DNA of 64,000 nucleotides from Candidatus Poribacteria bacterium (GCA_022819945.1 JAJEGI010000044.1:1-64000); one strand, 5' to 3'. Shown: positions 18,207-27,914, counted from the stretch's first letter. Numbers and translations are program-made. The notes: generated from the letters alone by a model not told the origin.

Positions 18207-18251
18207 GCTACGTTTGAATTGTGGTTATTTCCAAAAGGTGCCTCCAAAAAG

Positions 18252-18902
18252 TTATTCTGCCAAACCGAGCCTTTGTGCTGCGCCTGTCAGTTTCTGCGTC
18301 ACCTGTGTCACCAGTTGGCTGACGCGAGATTCAGAGAGATTCAACATTTCGGCAATCTCACAATTTCGCTGATCCTCGCGAAGGCAGGCGAAAACTTCGC
18401 GTTCACGGGGGGTTAAGGTTTTCAGAAGTTTAGGCAAGGCAGCCTCAAAACTAATGTTACGCACGAGTGCCTCCTCAAATTCAGTGTAACAGGCTGGAAC
18501 CTCCCGTAACCGTCCGAGGTCTTGTTTCACTTCAGCCCTCGGATCCTCATCCGGATCCCACGCACCATTAAAACTACGGCGTTCCCGGTGCTTGTGGATG
18601 AGTTCACTCCTTTTGGCGTTCATCAAAGTCCCACAGATGTGTGGGCGGATGAAAGTGCCGAAATTCGCGCCACTCGGGTGTGTCGGGTTGAACTTAGGCC
18701 CTTTTTCGATAAGTACCGTCGCAGCGATTTGCTGCAAATCCTCCCGCATCTCGGAACACTTCGGTGAAGCATACGCTATACATCCAGCACACCGGTTCAA
18801 ATCCGGCAGTAGACGTGTTATCGTTTTGTTATCAGGATTGAAAATCCCATGATGCTTGTAACGCGGACATTTTATGCCTTTCAACTGACATCTCAATTTC
18901 AT
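18252..18902 (-). CDS. Sigma-70-like factor with Cys-rich N-terminus
   Basis: This 216-residue protein ends in a clear sigma region 4 (about residues 160-205): LTPREREVFACL followed by the helix-turn-helix CEIAEMLNLSESRVSQLV. The middle (about 50-110) weakly recalls sigma region 2, which normally binds the -10 element and core polymerase, but no standard ECF motif is clear. The first 50 residues hold five Cys (5, 12, 38, 41 and 49), a possible zinc or redox site. GGAGGG precedes the ATG, and the gene has its own terminator. With a STAS gene just upstream on the same strand, it could be the sigma factor controlled by the partner-switching proteins of this window; this is a guess from proximity. 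Confidence 0.75.
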   Translation of the reverse strand: MKLRCQLKGIKCPRYKHHGIFNPDNKTITRLLPDLNRCAGCIAYASPKCSEMREDLQQIAATVLIEKGPKFNPTHPSGANFGTFIRPHICGTLMNAKRSELIHKHRERRSFNGAWDPDEDPRAEVKQDLGRLREVPACYTEFEEALVRNISFEAALPKLLKTLTPREREVFACLREDQRNCEIAEMLNLSESRVSQLVTQVTQKLTGAAQRLGLAE

Positions 18903-18951
18903 GGTTTGCCCTCCATGAAGCAGGTCCTTGACTTGCGATATGCTACTTTAA

Positions 18952-18972
18952 CAGCATGCATTTGTCATGCTG
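18952..18972. promoter_or_regulatory. Inverted repeat upstream of the sigma-like gene
   Basis: CAGCATG and CATGCTG form a 7-bp perfect inverted repeat around a 7-nt loop, 50 bp upstream of the sigma-like start codon. It could be an operator or a leader hairpin. Confidence 0.4.
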
Positions 18973-19086
18973 CTATCCAAAATCCGCTTACTATTTTTAT
19001 TCTACAATTTTTAAAAAGAAAAAACAATACAAAATTTCAAAACTGAAGCACGCTTGCTTGAGCATTGATTCAAGTCGCTGCCCCCG

Positions 19087-19437
19087 TTAGTCACCCTTGG
19101 CGAGTGCCAAAATCGCAGCTTCCTCACTCTCGAAATGTTCAAAAATATGCACAAGCCGACTCAGGACGAGTAAACTCTTAATATGTCGCCCAACATTGAT
19201 AATACCGATACGACTTTTCAGCTGCGTTGCGATCACATGCACATTTACCAGCATGCCGAGTGCCGAACTATCTATTTTGTGAACGTGCTCGAAATTGATG
19301 ATGAAGCAGGGCTTATGGGAAGCCTCTAATAACTCCAACGCGAGTTTCTCTCGCAATTCCGATATTGCAGTGCCGACAATTTTACCGTGAGGTTCCAAAA
19401 TTGGAACGCCGCCTCTCAGACGCGTCATCATTACCAT
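19087..19437 (-). CDS. STAS-domain anti-sigma factor antagonist, third paralogue
   Basis: This 116-residue STAS protein has IDSSALG at residues 55-61 as phosphoacceptor. Its ending (RLVHIFEHFESEEAA) matches the two STAS proteins at 3525 and 3938, so these three form a recent family, distinct from the one at 9676. AAGGAGAAA precedes the ATG. It lies 185 bp upstream of the sigma-like gene on the same strand. Confidence 0.9.
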   Translation of the reverse strand: MVMMTRLRGGVPILEPHGKIVGTAISELREKLALELLEASHKPCFIINFEHVHKIDSSALGMLVNVHVIATQLKSRIGIINVGRHIKSLLVLSRLVHIFEHFESEEAAILALAKGD

Positions 19438-19757
19438 GGATTTTCTCCTTTATTATTTTTTTTCACATCTCGATGACCCTGAAAGATACCTCGGTTTCGG
19501 TCATGGACGAGACATGAAACTTGGCATAATGATCCCTAAAATATTCGGTATATTACTTATAAACATGAAACGGAAAAAGTTTAGGGTAAATTTACATTTT
19601 TTTGGATTTTTTTTGAAATAGCGTGTGCTACAGTCAATTATGTGCCAATTTTCTTAAAAAACGCAGTTTCTGTGCCAAGACTGCTGCATCAGTGCTAAAT
19701 TTGACAAAAAGGGCGAGGTGTGCTATAGTGGTAGCAGTCTGAAAGTAGGAGAGAAAG
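19438..19757. other. Divergent intergenic region between STAS gene and ggt
   Basis: This 320-bp AT-rich region carries the strong ggt promoter near its right end. I see no ORF or repeat in it, and no clear promoter for the STAS gene. Confidence 0.6.
19701..19729 (+). promoter_or_regulatory. Predicted sigma70 promoter for ggt
   Basis: TTGACA at 19701-19706 and TATAGT at 19724-19729 are separated by an ideal 17 bp. The start codon lies 28 bp further on, so the leader is short. Confidence 0.75.
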
Positions 19758-21368
19758 ATGTTTGATGGGTACTACCCAAACCAATTTGGACCTGGACGTT
19801 CTGCTGTCATCTGCCAACATGGTGCAGTTGCAACGAGTCAACCGCTTGCTGCACAGGGCGGATTACAGATTCTACGCGAGGGTGGAAACGCTATTGATGC
19901 GGCGGTCGCGACTGCTGCAATCCTCAACGTCGTTGAGCCGATGTCAACGGGTATCGGTGGCGATGCGTTCATGCTGGTCTACCAGCCTAAAGACGGTGTA
20001 ATCCGTGGATTAAACGCAAGTGGTAGGGCACCTTACGCCGCAGAACTGGAATTCTTTACCAAACAGGGATTACGCAGCATTCCCGCTTTTGGGAGCATGT
20101 ATCCGGTTACGGTTCCGGGGACGATTGACGGATGGGCGACCCTCCTTGAGGCGTGTGGGACGATGTCATTGGCAGAGGTCCTACAACCCGCGATTGATTA
20201 CGCTGAGAACGGATTTCCGGTCAGTCCACAAATTAGCCTCGCGTGGCAAGGCAGTGCTGCGATGTTGGCGCAGCATCCCGATACGGCAAAGACATATCTT
20301 ACAAACGGTAAGGCACCAAAACCGGGTGAAATCTTTCAACAACCGAACTTCGCACGGACGTTACGGTTGATTGCTGAAGGCGGACGTGATGCCTTTTATC
20401 ACGGCGAAATCGCTGATAAGATCGTTCAGTTTTCCGATGAGAATGGCGGACTGTTCACACGGCAAGACTTCGCTGACCACAAATCCGATTGGGTTGAACC
20501 GATTGCTACGAATTACCGGGGTTATGATGTCTATGAGATTCCACCCAATGGACAGGGTATTGCTGCACTGCTTGCACTCAATATCGTTGAAGGATTTGAC
20601 CTCGGAGCGATGGGGCATAACAGTCCTGAGCATCTACACTACGCAATTGAGGCAATGAAATTGGGATTCGCCGATCTCTATAAGTACGTAACAGACCCAG
20701 CATTTGTAGATGTACCGGTAGCCGGACTGCTCTCTGACGACTATGCCGAAAGTCAACGGTCCCGTATCTCGCCAGAACGGGCGAATATGGAACCGAGTGC
20801 CGGTGTTCCCTCAATAGGGAGTGATACGGTGTACCTCTGTGCCGTTGACAGTGATCGAAACGTTGTCTCTTTTATTAATAGTCTCTTTGCTGGCTTTGGC
20901 TCAGGTTTGACTGCTGGTGATACTGGTATTATGTTGCAAAATCGAGGTGCAGGTTTTTCATTGGATCCGAACCATGCGAATTGTATTGCGCCGCATAAAC
21001 GGACGTTACATACGATTATCCCCGGTATGATTGCCCAAAATGGGGTGCCGTTGGTTACCTTCGGTGTTATGGGCGGGCAGATGCAAACACAAGGGCATTT
21101 ACAGTTTGTGTCCAATCTCATTGACTTCAATATGGATGTTCAAAATGCCTTAGATGCGCCTCGGTTTCGGGTGATGGACGATTCTCGGATTATGCTGGAG
21201 GCAGGCATTCCAATGAATGTGCAAGCCGCGTTGGCACAGAAAGGACATCGTATCGTATCGGGAGACACTTTTTTTGGGGGCGGGCAAGCGATTTTTATCA
21301 ACCCCTCTTTCAATACGCTTGTCGCCGGATCGGATCCGAGACGTGATGGGTGTGCGGTCGGCTATTGA
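19758..21368 (+). CDS. ggt: Gamma-glutamyltransferase family protein
   Basis: This 536-residue Ntn hydrolase cleaves or transfers gamma-glutamyl groups (glutathione and similar compounds). The family motifs GGNAIDAAVATAAILNVVEP, STGIGGDAFMLVY and VTVPGTIDGW are present. The predicted autocleavage nucleophile is Thr357 in GSDTVYLCAVD, which would become the N-terminus of the small subunit. No signal peptide is seen, whereas many homologues are periplasmic, so a cytoplasmic place is suggested. GTAGGAGAG precedes the ATG. The true substrate is uncertain because many members of this group are not glutathione-specific. Confidence 0.93.
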   Translation: MFDGYYPNQFGPGRSAVICQHGAVATSQPLAAQGGLQILREGGNAIDAAVATAAILNVVEPMSTGIGGDAFMLVYQPKDGVIRGLNASGRAPYAAELEFFTKQGLRSIPAFGSMYPVTVPGTIDGWATLLEACGTMSLAEVLQPAIDYAENGFPVSPQISLAWQGSAAMLAQHPDTAKTYLTNGKAPKPGEIFQQPNFARTLRLIAEGGRDAFYHGEIADKIVQFSDENGGLFTRQDFADHKSDWVEPIATNYRGYDVYEIPPNGQGIAALLALNIVEGFDLGAMGHNSPEHLHYAIEAMKLGFADLYKYVTDPAFVDVPVAGLLSDDYAESQRSRISPERANMEPSAGVPSIGSDTVYLCAVDSDRNVVSFINSLFAGFGSGLTAGDTGIMLQNRGAGFSLDPNHANCIAPHKRTLHTIIPGMIAQNGVPLVTFGVMGGQMQTQGHLQFVSNLIDFNMDVQNALDAPRFRVMDDSRIMLEAGIPMNVQAALAQKGHRIVSGDTFFGGGQAIFINPSFNTLVAGSDPRRDGCAVGY

Positions 21369-21385
21369 GACGGCGGAGAATTTGC

Positions 21386-21414
21386 TTGACTTTCGGCTTA
21401 AATTGAGGTATAAT
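21386..21414 (+). promoter_or_regulatory. Predicted strong promoter for the gltB transcript
   Basis: TTGACT at 21386-21391 and a consensus TATAAT at 21409-21414 are separated by 17 bp, starting only 18 bp after the ggt stop. Transcription would begin near 21421, leaving a leader of about 330 nt before gltB. Confidence 0.75.
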
Positions 21415-21420
21415 ATTAAG

Positions 21421-21748
21421 ACTAACATGCGGTTTTGCCGAAAAAAAATGAGGCTTAAACCGAACATGTAAGCCCGCCAAGCCGGTCGCGAATCACCGTT
21501 GATTCCAAAGGCTCTCTCTTGCCTTGAGGCGCGCTATTTTCGGCAGGATACGAGTCCTCAGCGTCCGCCCAACCCTGAAAGCGAAATCCGTTTTCTGATC
21601 TGTTTGTAACCTTAATAAAAAGGTATAGGGTTAAGGCACGTGAACCTCGCCTCGCGGATTAAATATAAAAAGACGAAGCGTAAACAACTTGATTTACAAC
21701 GCCAATGAAAAAGAAATATAGAAGAATGTATGGAGAGTTAGTTTAAAA
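21421..21748 (+). promoter_or_regulatory. Long structured leader of gltB, possible regulatory RNA
   Basis: The leader has no ORF of note. A hairpin spans 21424-21469: ACATG pairs with CATGT, CGGTTT with AAACCG, and GCC with GGC around an A-rich loop. Near 21608-21636 two pairings exclude each other (ACCTT/AAGGT against CCTTAA/TTAAGG), as in switching leaders. Between them is a GC-rich stretch with many short complementary segments. I could not match it to the SAM, lysine, cobalamin, glutamine or 6S consensus features that I know. Confidence 0.45.
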
Positions 21749-24700
21749 ATGTACAAGGATTTAAACGAAAAAGATGCCTGTGGTGTAGGTTTTATCGCGA
21801 ACCGTTTCGGAAGTCGGAGCCATGAGATTATCAAGATGGCGACGCAAGCGGTCACGAATTTGACGCACCGAGGCGCGGTGGCGGCGGACGCAAAAACAGG
21901 CGACGGGGCAGGTATCTTAACACAAATTCCAGAAAAACTATTTCAAAAAGAACTTGAGAAACTTGGAGTCCACCTTGATTCGATAAATGACATGGGTGTC
22001 GGGATGATTTTTCTCCCACGACACAACGAAAAGGCATTGGCACAGGGACGCACGCTCATTGAAAAGACGTTACAACAATACGGCGTTCCGCTCCTCGGAT
22101 GGCGTTCAGTGCCTCTGGATCTTTCTGCGCTTGGGACCAAGGCTTTAGAAACAATGCCGGACATTCAGCAGGTATTGGTAGGGAGACCAGAGCAGCTCGC
22201 AGACGATGCCTTTGAAAGATGCCTGTACTTAATATGTAAAGAGTTAGAACATCGTATCACAGCGGCAGGCCTTGATGAATTCCATATCGCATCCTTTTCG
22301 CATCGGACGGTCGTCTACAAAGGATTGCTCGTCGCACCGCAGCTTGCGCAATTTTATCTCGACTTAAAAGATTCCGATTTTGAGGCAGCACTCGCTGTTT
22401 TCCACCAACGTTATAGTACAAACACCTCTTCCACGTGGATGCTCGCGCAACCCTTCCACACACTTGCACACAACGGTGAAATCAACACTTTGATGGGCAA
22501 CCGAAATTGGATGCGGGCACGCGAGGCTGACTTACAATCTCCTCTCTGGAACGAACATATCCAAAAACTTGTTCCTATAATCAATGAACACGGCAGCGAT
22601 TCGATGAGTTTGGATAGCGTGTTAGAGTTATTAACACATTCTGACCGCGATATCCTGCACGCCATGATGTGTCTGATCCCGGAGGCGTATGAACAGATCC
22701 CTGATATGCCGGATGTGCTCAAAGCCTGTTACGAGTACCTCTCATGTGTCAGTGAACCTTGGGATGGACCGGCGGCGGTCGCGTTTACGGATGGTGTTGT
22801 TGTTGGCGCAAGTCTGGATAGAAACGGTTTACGACCCGCACGCTACAAAGTCACAGAAGACGGAACCGTTGTCATGGGTTCTGAAGTCGGTATTATTGAA
22901 CTTGACGACAGTCGCGTTGTGGAAAAAGGGCGTTTGGGACCCGGGCAAATGATCGCTGTTGATACAGCGCACGGAAAATTACTGAAGGATTCGGAGATTA
23001 AGCATAGAGTTGCTGAGCAAAAACCTTATGCGGAGTGGGTACAGAAAGGTATCGTGACACTTCCGACTGAAAAAGACGACGCTTCCACTATGACGGATGC
23101 TGTTCCTGAGCAGCTGCCGATGTACCAGAAAGCCTTCGGTTATATGACTGAGGATGTCGAGCGATTTATTAAACCCATGGTAACGGAAGCGAAGGAAGCA
23201 GTCGGTTCAATGGGTGATGATACGCCACCTGCTGTGATTTCTCGGCACCCCCGATTGCTCTACACTTATTTCAAACAACGCTTCGCGCAGGTAACGAACC
23301 CTCCGATTGATTCAATCCGTGAACGTCTGGTGATGTCACTCACGACTTACCTTGGGCGACGGCACAGTCTGCTTACGGAAACTGAAGCACATGCTCGACT
23401 CATTCGGTTACCTTCACCAATCCTAACAAATGCGGATTTACAAGCGTTACGAGAACTCAATATACCCGATTTTCAGATCAGGACGCTTTCTGTCTGTTTC
23501 CCAGTATCTTCTGGTGAACAAGGCTTGGAATCCGCGTTGGAGGCGTTATGCCAACATGCCTCCGAGGCAGTCGATACAGGGACTACGCTTCTCGTGCTAA
23601 GTGATAAAGATGTTAGTCCTGATTCCGCACCAATTCCGATGGCACTTGCTGTCGGTGCGGTCCATCACCATCTGATTCGAGAAGGGAAACGAATGCGAGT
23701 GAGCCTTATCGCTGAAACCGGAGATGCGAGAGAAGAACACCATTTTGCTGTCTTGATCGGTTATGGGGCAGCGGCTGTCAATCCTTATCTCGCGCTTTCA
23801 ACGATTGTTCAACTTGCTGAGGACGATGATCTTGCAGGACTCACAGCAACGAAAGCTGTTGAAACTTATAAGACAACCGTCGAAAAAGGTATTTTGAAGA
23901 TTATGGCGAAGATGGGGATTTCGACGGTTTCAAGTTATCGTGGTGCTCAGATTTTCGAGGCACTCGGTATCAATGCAACGGTTATTGATAAATGCTTTAC
24001 GGGGACCACCTCTCGCTTGAACGGCATCGGGTTTGCCGAAATCGCTGCTGAGACGCTCCATTTCCATACAAAAGCGTTTTCAGGAAGCGAACGCGACGCA
24101 TCGCTTGAAGAGGCAGGCTACTTCCGATTCCGTAGAAACGGTGAATTCCATGCGTTCAATCCGACAGTGTTTAAATCACTCCACAAGTTCGTCAAGGCGG
24201 GTAAGTCGGAGGATTATGAGGAATATGTTGACGCTGTTGAGAACGGTGAGCCTTCGAGTTTACGTGATTTAGTTGCATTCAAGCCGAGTACGCCTATCCC
24301 AATTGAGGAGGTAGAACCCGCGGAAGATATCGTGCGGCGTTTTACAACCGGTAGCATGTCTTTCGGCGCACTCAGCCGTGAAACACACGAGACTTTGGCA
24401 ATTGCCATGAACCGCCTCGGCGCGAAGTCCGGAAGTGGAGAAGGGGGAGAAAGTCCTACTCGGTTCAAGGAGCAGCCGAACGGTGATCTCGCTTCGAGTG
24501 CTATCAAACAGGTAGCATCCGGACGTTTCGGGGTCACACCAACGTACCTAATTTCGGCGAAAGAATTGGAAATCAAGATGGCGCAAGGGTCTAAACCTGG
24601 GGAGGGCGGACAGATTCCGGGGCACAAAGTAACCGCTGAAATCGCCTCTATCCGACATTCTGTGCCGGGAGTTCCCTTGATTTCGCCGCCACCGCACCAC

Positions 24701-26245
24701 GACATTTACTCTATTGAGGACTTGGCGCAGCTCATCTATGATTTGAAGCAAGCGAATCCGCAGGCGAAGGTCGCTGTAAAACTCGTGTCTGAATTTCTGG
24801 TTGGAACTATTGCATCAGGTGTCGCAAAGGGCTACGCCGATGTTATCCAAGTGAGTGGACATGAAGGCGGGACTGGCGCATCACCGCTGAGTTCCATTAA
24901 GAACGCAGGTACACCTTGGGAACTCGGACTCGCAGAGACACAGCGCGCGCTCGTGGAAAACGAATTGCGGGATCGCGTTGTATTACGGGCAGACGGTGGA
25001 ATGCGTTCGGGACGTGATATTGTCATCGCTGCTATGTTGGGGGCAGAGGAATACGGCTTCGGCACAATAGCAATGGTAGCAACAGGATGCGTGATGGCGC
25101 GCCAATGCCACCTGAATACCTGCCCTGTTGGAGTCGCCACGCAGGATCCGGCACTCCGTGCCAAGTATCCTGGGACCCCTGAAATGGTTGTTAACTTTAT
25201 GTTGGGGGTGGCAAATGAAGTTCGAGCGATTCTCGCGAATCTCGGACACAGATGCTTGAACGATATTATTGGCCGTCCTGAATTGCTGCAACCGATTGAC
25301 CTTGCAGATTATCCAAAAGCTGCAACGCTTGATTTAAGCGAAATTCTGACACCTGCGGATCCAACCGGGACACAACCTCGCTATCATCTGCAGGAACGGA
25401 ATAATCGAGAGGATATTCCGCTTGACGATCAGATTCTGGAGGATGCAGCGAAAGCGATCACGCAGAAAACATCGGTCCAACTTTTTTATCCTATTCGGAA
25501 CACCCACCGGACAGTCGGCGCAAAATTATCTGGTGAAATCGCGAGACGTTATGGCGACACGGGTTTGCCTGATAGAACAATTCAGTGCAACTTTGAGGGA
25601 AGTGCCGGGCAGAGTTTCGGTGCCTTCTGTATCAGTGGCGTACAATTCGTGTTGACAGGGGAAGCCAATGATTATGTTGGCAAAGGCATGGCAGGCGGAG
25701 AACTTATTATTAAACCCGCGCCAACTGCATCGTTTGAAACTTCTGAGAATACGATCATCGGAAATACAGTCTTATATGGCGCGACGGGCGGGACACTCTA
25801 TGCAGCCGGTGGCGTTGGTGAACGGTTCTGCGTCCGAAATAGCGGTGCAACTGCTGTCGTTGAAGGGGTCGGTGATCACGGTTGTGAATACATGACCGCA
25901 GGTACAGTCGTAGTTATCGGCGAAACGGGTAGAAACTTTGGAGCCGGAATGACAGGCGGGACAGCCTATGTTCTGGATGAAAAACAGCAGTTCGAGCAGA
26001 AGTTCAACCCGGATTGGGTGAAAATAGAAAAGGTGAAGAATGAGGCGGACGTTAAGAGCCTGATGGCACTTATACAAAATCACGCAGCCTATACCGGTAG
26101 TCAGCATGCCGAGAATATTCTCACCAATTGGGAGGCGTTCCTTCCGCACTTTTGGAAGGTTGTAACACCACCTCCGCCGCCCCTTCCGGCACCTGTCCAA
26201 CTGAAAAGGAGAGCTGCAACTCGGAGAGAGCGGAGGAAGCGTTAG
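21749..26245 (+). CDS. gltB: Glutamate synthase large subunit
   Basis: This 1498-residue enzyme makes two glutamates from glutamine and 2-oxoglutarate. A ten-residue propeptide precedes Cys11 (ACGVGFIANRFG), the predicted N-terminal nucleophile of the glutaminase domain (about 11-400). The central domain follows (about 450-730), then the FMN-binding synthase domain (about 790-1160) with GAKSGSGEGGESPTRF and HEGGTGASPLSSIKNAGTPW. The 3Fe-4S cluster Cys are 1114, 1120 and 1125 in CVMARQCHLNTCPVG. A GXGXG beta-helix domain (about 1250-1440) ends the protein, with a Pro/Arg-rich tail. No small subunit gene (gltD) adjoins it, so the electron donor is encoded elsewhere or is ferredoxin. Confidence 0.96.
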   Translation: MYKDLNEKDACGVGFIANRFGSRSHEIIKMATQAVTNLTHRGAVAADAKTGDGAGILTQIPEKLFQKELEKLGVHLDSINDMGVGMIFLPRHNEKALAQGRTLIEKTLQQYGVPLLGWRSVPLDLSALGTKALETMPDIQQVLVGRPEQLADDAFERCLYLICKELEHRITAAGLDEFHIASFSHRTVVYKGLLVAPQLAQFYLDLKDSDFEAALAVFHQRYSTNTSSTWMLAQPFHTLAHNGEINTLMGNRNWMRAREADLQSPLWNEHIQKLVPIINEHGSDSMSLDSVLELLTHSDRDILHAMMCLIPEAYEQIPDMPDVLKACYEYLSCVSEPWDGPAAVAFTDGVVVGASLDRNGLRPARYKVTEDGTVVMGSEVGIIELDDSRVVEKGRLGPGQMIAVDTAHGKLLKDSEIKHRVAEQKPYAEWVQKGIVTLPTEKDDASTMTDAVPEQLPMYQKAFGYMTEDVERFIKPMVTEAKEAVGSMGDDTPPAVISRHPRLLYTYFKQRFAQVTNPPIDSIRERLVMSLTTYLGRRHSLLTETEAHARLIRLPSPILTNADLQALRELNIPDFQIRTLSVCFPVSSGEQGLESALEALCQHASEAVDTGTTLLVLSDKDVSPDSAPIPMALAVGAVHHHLIREGKRMRVSLIAETGDAREEHHFAVLIGYGAAAVNPYLALSTIVQLAEDDDLAGLTATKAVETYKTTVEKGILKIMAKMGISTVSSYRGAQIFEALGINATVIDKCFTGTTSRLNGIGFAEIAAETLHFHTKAFSGSERDASLEEAGYFRFRRNGEFHAFNPTVFKSLHKFVKAGKSEDYEEYVDAVENGEPSSLRDLVAFKPSTPIPIEEVEPAEDIVRRFTTGSMSFGALSRETHETLAIAMNRLGAKSGSGEGGESPTRFKEQPNGDLASSAIKQVASGRFGVTPTYLISAKELEIKMAQGSKPGEGGQIPGHKVTAEIASIRHSVPGVPLISPPPHHDIYSIEDLAQLIYDLKQANPQAKVAVKLVSEFLVGTIASGVAKGYADVIQVSGHEGGTGASPLSSIKNAGTPWELGLAETQRALVENELRDRVVLRADGGMRSGRDIVIAAMLGAEEYGFGTIAMVATGCVMARQCHLNTCPVGVATQDPALRAKYPGTPEMVVNFMLGVANEVRAILANLGHRCLNDIIGRPELLQPIDLADYPKAATLDLSEILTPADPTGTQPRYHLQERNNREDIPLDDQILEDAAKAITQKTSVQLFYPIRNTHRTVGAKLSGEIARRYGDTGLPDRTIQCNFEGSAGQSFGAFCISGVQFVLTGEANDYVGKGMAGGELIIKPAPTASFETSENTIIGNTVLYGATGGTLYAAGGVGERFCVRNSGATAVVEGVGDHGCEYMTAGTVVVIGETGRNFGAGMTGGTAYVLDEKQQFEQKFNPDWVKIEKVKNEADVKSLMALIQNHAAYTGSQHAENILTNWEAFLPHFWKVVTPPPPPLPAPVQLKRRAATRRERRKR

Positions 26246-26291
26246 AAATCCTGATCTGATAAGCAGCTTTAGAAATTACACGTAATAAGCA

Positions 26292-26338
26292 ACGCCGTGC
26301 TTCTGTGAAATCCAGTTAGCACGGCGTATCTATTTTTT
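26292..26338 (+). terminator. Rho-independent terminator of gltB
   Basis: A perfect 10-bp stem ACGCCGTGCT/AGCACGGCGT with a 16-nt loop is followed within a few bases by six T. It lies 46 bp after the gltB stop. Confidence 0.85.
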
Positions 26339-26373
26339 CGCAGCTTTGGTTTCATTTCTGATATATGTCGCTG

Positions 26374-26817
26374 TCAACGATCGAGCCTAACGGTAGCATT
26401 CGCAGCACGGGCGAACCCAATTCTGTCAATACCTGCTTGTTTGGCGATATCCATGACATGGACGATTTGCTCATGGAAAACCTTGCGACCCGCGCGGATA
26501 ATTACCATTCTTTTGGCATCTTCAGGCGCGTTGAGGAGCCAATTAAACATATCTCCCGTTTGCACAATTTCTTCTCTATTGTCCTCACGCATGACGATGA
26601 CTCCTTCGGTTTCGTCCGGTGTGGGATCAGCAATCATAATGACGATGCTTGAGTCGTCGGGCGTGGGTTGAGAAAGGGGTGGAGGAAGTTGCACTCGAAG
26701 CCCTTGGATGGGCGCAAAAGTTGTTGACACCATGAAGAAAATCAGAAGCAGAAATACGCAATCAATCATAGGTGCCATACTAAGTTTAGGGGGTTTGTGT
26801 CTCTTCAGATGTTTCAT
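26374..26817 (-). CDS. ExbD/TolR biopolymer transport protein, copy 1
   Basis: This 147-residue inner-membrane protein has one transmembrane helix near the N-terminus (PMIDCVFLLLIFFMVS) with the conserved proton-path Asp, and a periplasmic domain that should engage TonB-like partners or peptidoglycan. It is most like the copy at 27465 (shared GLRVQLPPP after the helix). A terminator lies upstream of it (26945-26976), so it is probably transcribed separately from the other two. Confidence 0.92.
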   Translation of the reverse strand: MKHLKRHKPPKLSMAPMIDCVFLLLIFFMVSTTFAPIQGLRVQLPPPLSQPTPDDSSIVIMIADPTPDETEGVIVMREDNREEIVQTGDMFNWLLNAPEDAKRMVIIRAGRKVFHEQIVHVMDIAKQAGIDRIGFARAANATVRLDR

Positions 26818-26944
26818 GCGAATGTGCCTCCATGTTTATATGCTTGTTGATTTTAAAACACCTGAAAGTATATAGAGTTACGCACGTTTATTTTCGCATC
26901 GGTACATTTTATTCTGGCAACCTCGTTGTAATTGGCTGTGATGC

Positions 26945-26976
26945 AAAAAAAAAAGGCAGCAGATGCTGCCTTTTTT
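26945..26976. terminator. Bidirectional terminator between two exbD genes
   Basis: GGCAGCA and TGCTGCC form a 7-bp stem, flanked by ten A on the left and six T on the right, so it can stop transcription in both directions. It ends the minus-strand unit 29014-26993. Confidence 0.85.
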
Positions 26977-26992
26977 AATTTCATTGTGTTCC

Positions 26993-27412
26993 TCAGTCTT
27001 CTTCTGACACAGCGAAAGCGATTTCAAGCCCTTCCGTTTTACTTGAGCGCATTTTCGCACGCTCTACCACATCAATGACATCCCCGTGCTTAGCACGTTT
27101 GTCTGCTTTGATGATCAAGGTAGTGATCTGGTTTTCATGCGCTGCAATGAAGAGCTCCATGTCTTCCAGGGTCAACATTTCTTGGTCATCAATTGAGATA
27201 CGTCCGTCACTGTTAATGAAAAGGTTGAATTTCTTTCGCGTGAATTCGTGCTTCGTTGCAGAATCGGGTAAGGTGACAGTAAAAGGTGGAGGAACCTTCA
27301 TGACAGCAGATACCATGAAGAAGATGAGCAATAAGAACACACAATCAATCATTGGTGCCATCGGAATGTCATCATCATCTTGTGTTTTCCGCCGTTTAAA
27401 GTTTAAAGCCAT
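26993..27412 (-). CDS. ExbD/TolR biopolymer transport protein, copy 2
   Basis: This 139-residue protein has the same helix motif (PMIDCVFLLLIFFMVS) but a divergent periplasmic domain, with KVPPPFTVTLPDSATKHEF after the helix and an acidic C-terminus. AAGGAGAATT precedes the ATG. It is the last gene of the exbB-exbD-exbD operon. In such systems ExbB and ExbD form the proton-driven motor that powers a TonB-type protein; no tonB gene is visible in the window. Confidence 0.92.
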   Translation of the reverse strand: MALNFKRRKTQDDDDIPMAPMIDCVFLLLIFFMVSAVMKVPPPFTVTLPDSATKHEFTRKKFNLFINSDGRISIDDQEMLTLEDMELFIAAHENQITTLIIKADKRAKHGDVIDVVERAKMRSSKTEGLEIAFAVSEED

Positions 27413-27464
27413 GAGAATTCTCCTTCTATAGAGATTAGATTACTACTGCTATCGCGTGAGATTG

Positions 27465-27914
27465 TCAGTCTCTGGCGACAATAGCGAATCCGATTTTATC
27501 TATACCTGCCTGTTTTGCAATATCCATCACCTGTACGATCTGTTCATGGAGTACTTCCCGCTCAGATTGGATAATAAGCATGTTTGTTGCCTCGTCCGGT
27601 GCATTGATGAACTGGTTGAACATTTCATCAATCTGGACAACTGCATCATTCAACACCATAGTGCCTCTATCCTCACCAGGTTCCGGGTTCGCGATCCGGA
27701 CTGTCAACCCTTTCGGTTTGTCAGGCGAAGGTTTCCCCGGCGGGGGAAGCTGCACCCGGAGGCCAGGAATCGGTGAGAAGGTTGTTGATACCATGAAGAA
27801 AATCAGGAGCAGGAATACACAATCAATCATTGGTGCCATACTGAGCGTTGGTGGCTTACGTTCCCTGATTTTGGTCGCAAGCAAACTCAATTTGGCTTCA
27901 CCGACTTGTTGCAT
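27465..27914 (-). CDS. ExbD/TolR biopolymer transport protein, copy 3
   Basis: This 149-residue protein has a short cytoplasmic N-terminus, then PMIDCVFLLLIFFMVS with the conserved Asp, then a Pro/Lys-rich linker and a periplasmic domain. GGAGACTTT lies just before the ATG. It follows exbB by about 100 bp and is a close paralogue of the copy at 26374. Confidence 0.92.
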   Translation of the reverse strand: MQQVGEAKLSLLATKIRERKPPTLSMAPMIDCVFLLLIFFMVSTTFSPIPGLRVQLPPPGKPSPDKPKGLTVRIANPEPGEDRGTMVLNDAVVQIDEMFNQFINAPDEATNMLIIQSEREVLHEQIVQVMDIAKQAGIDKIGFAIVARD

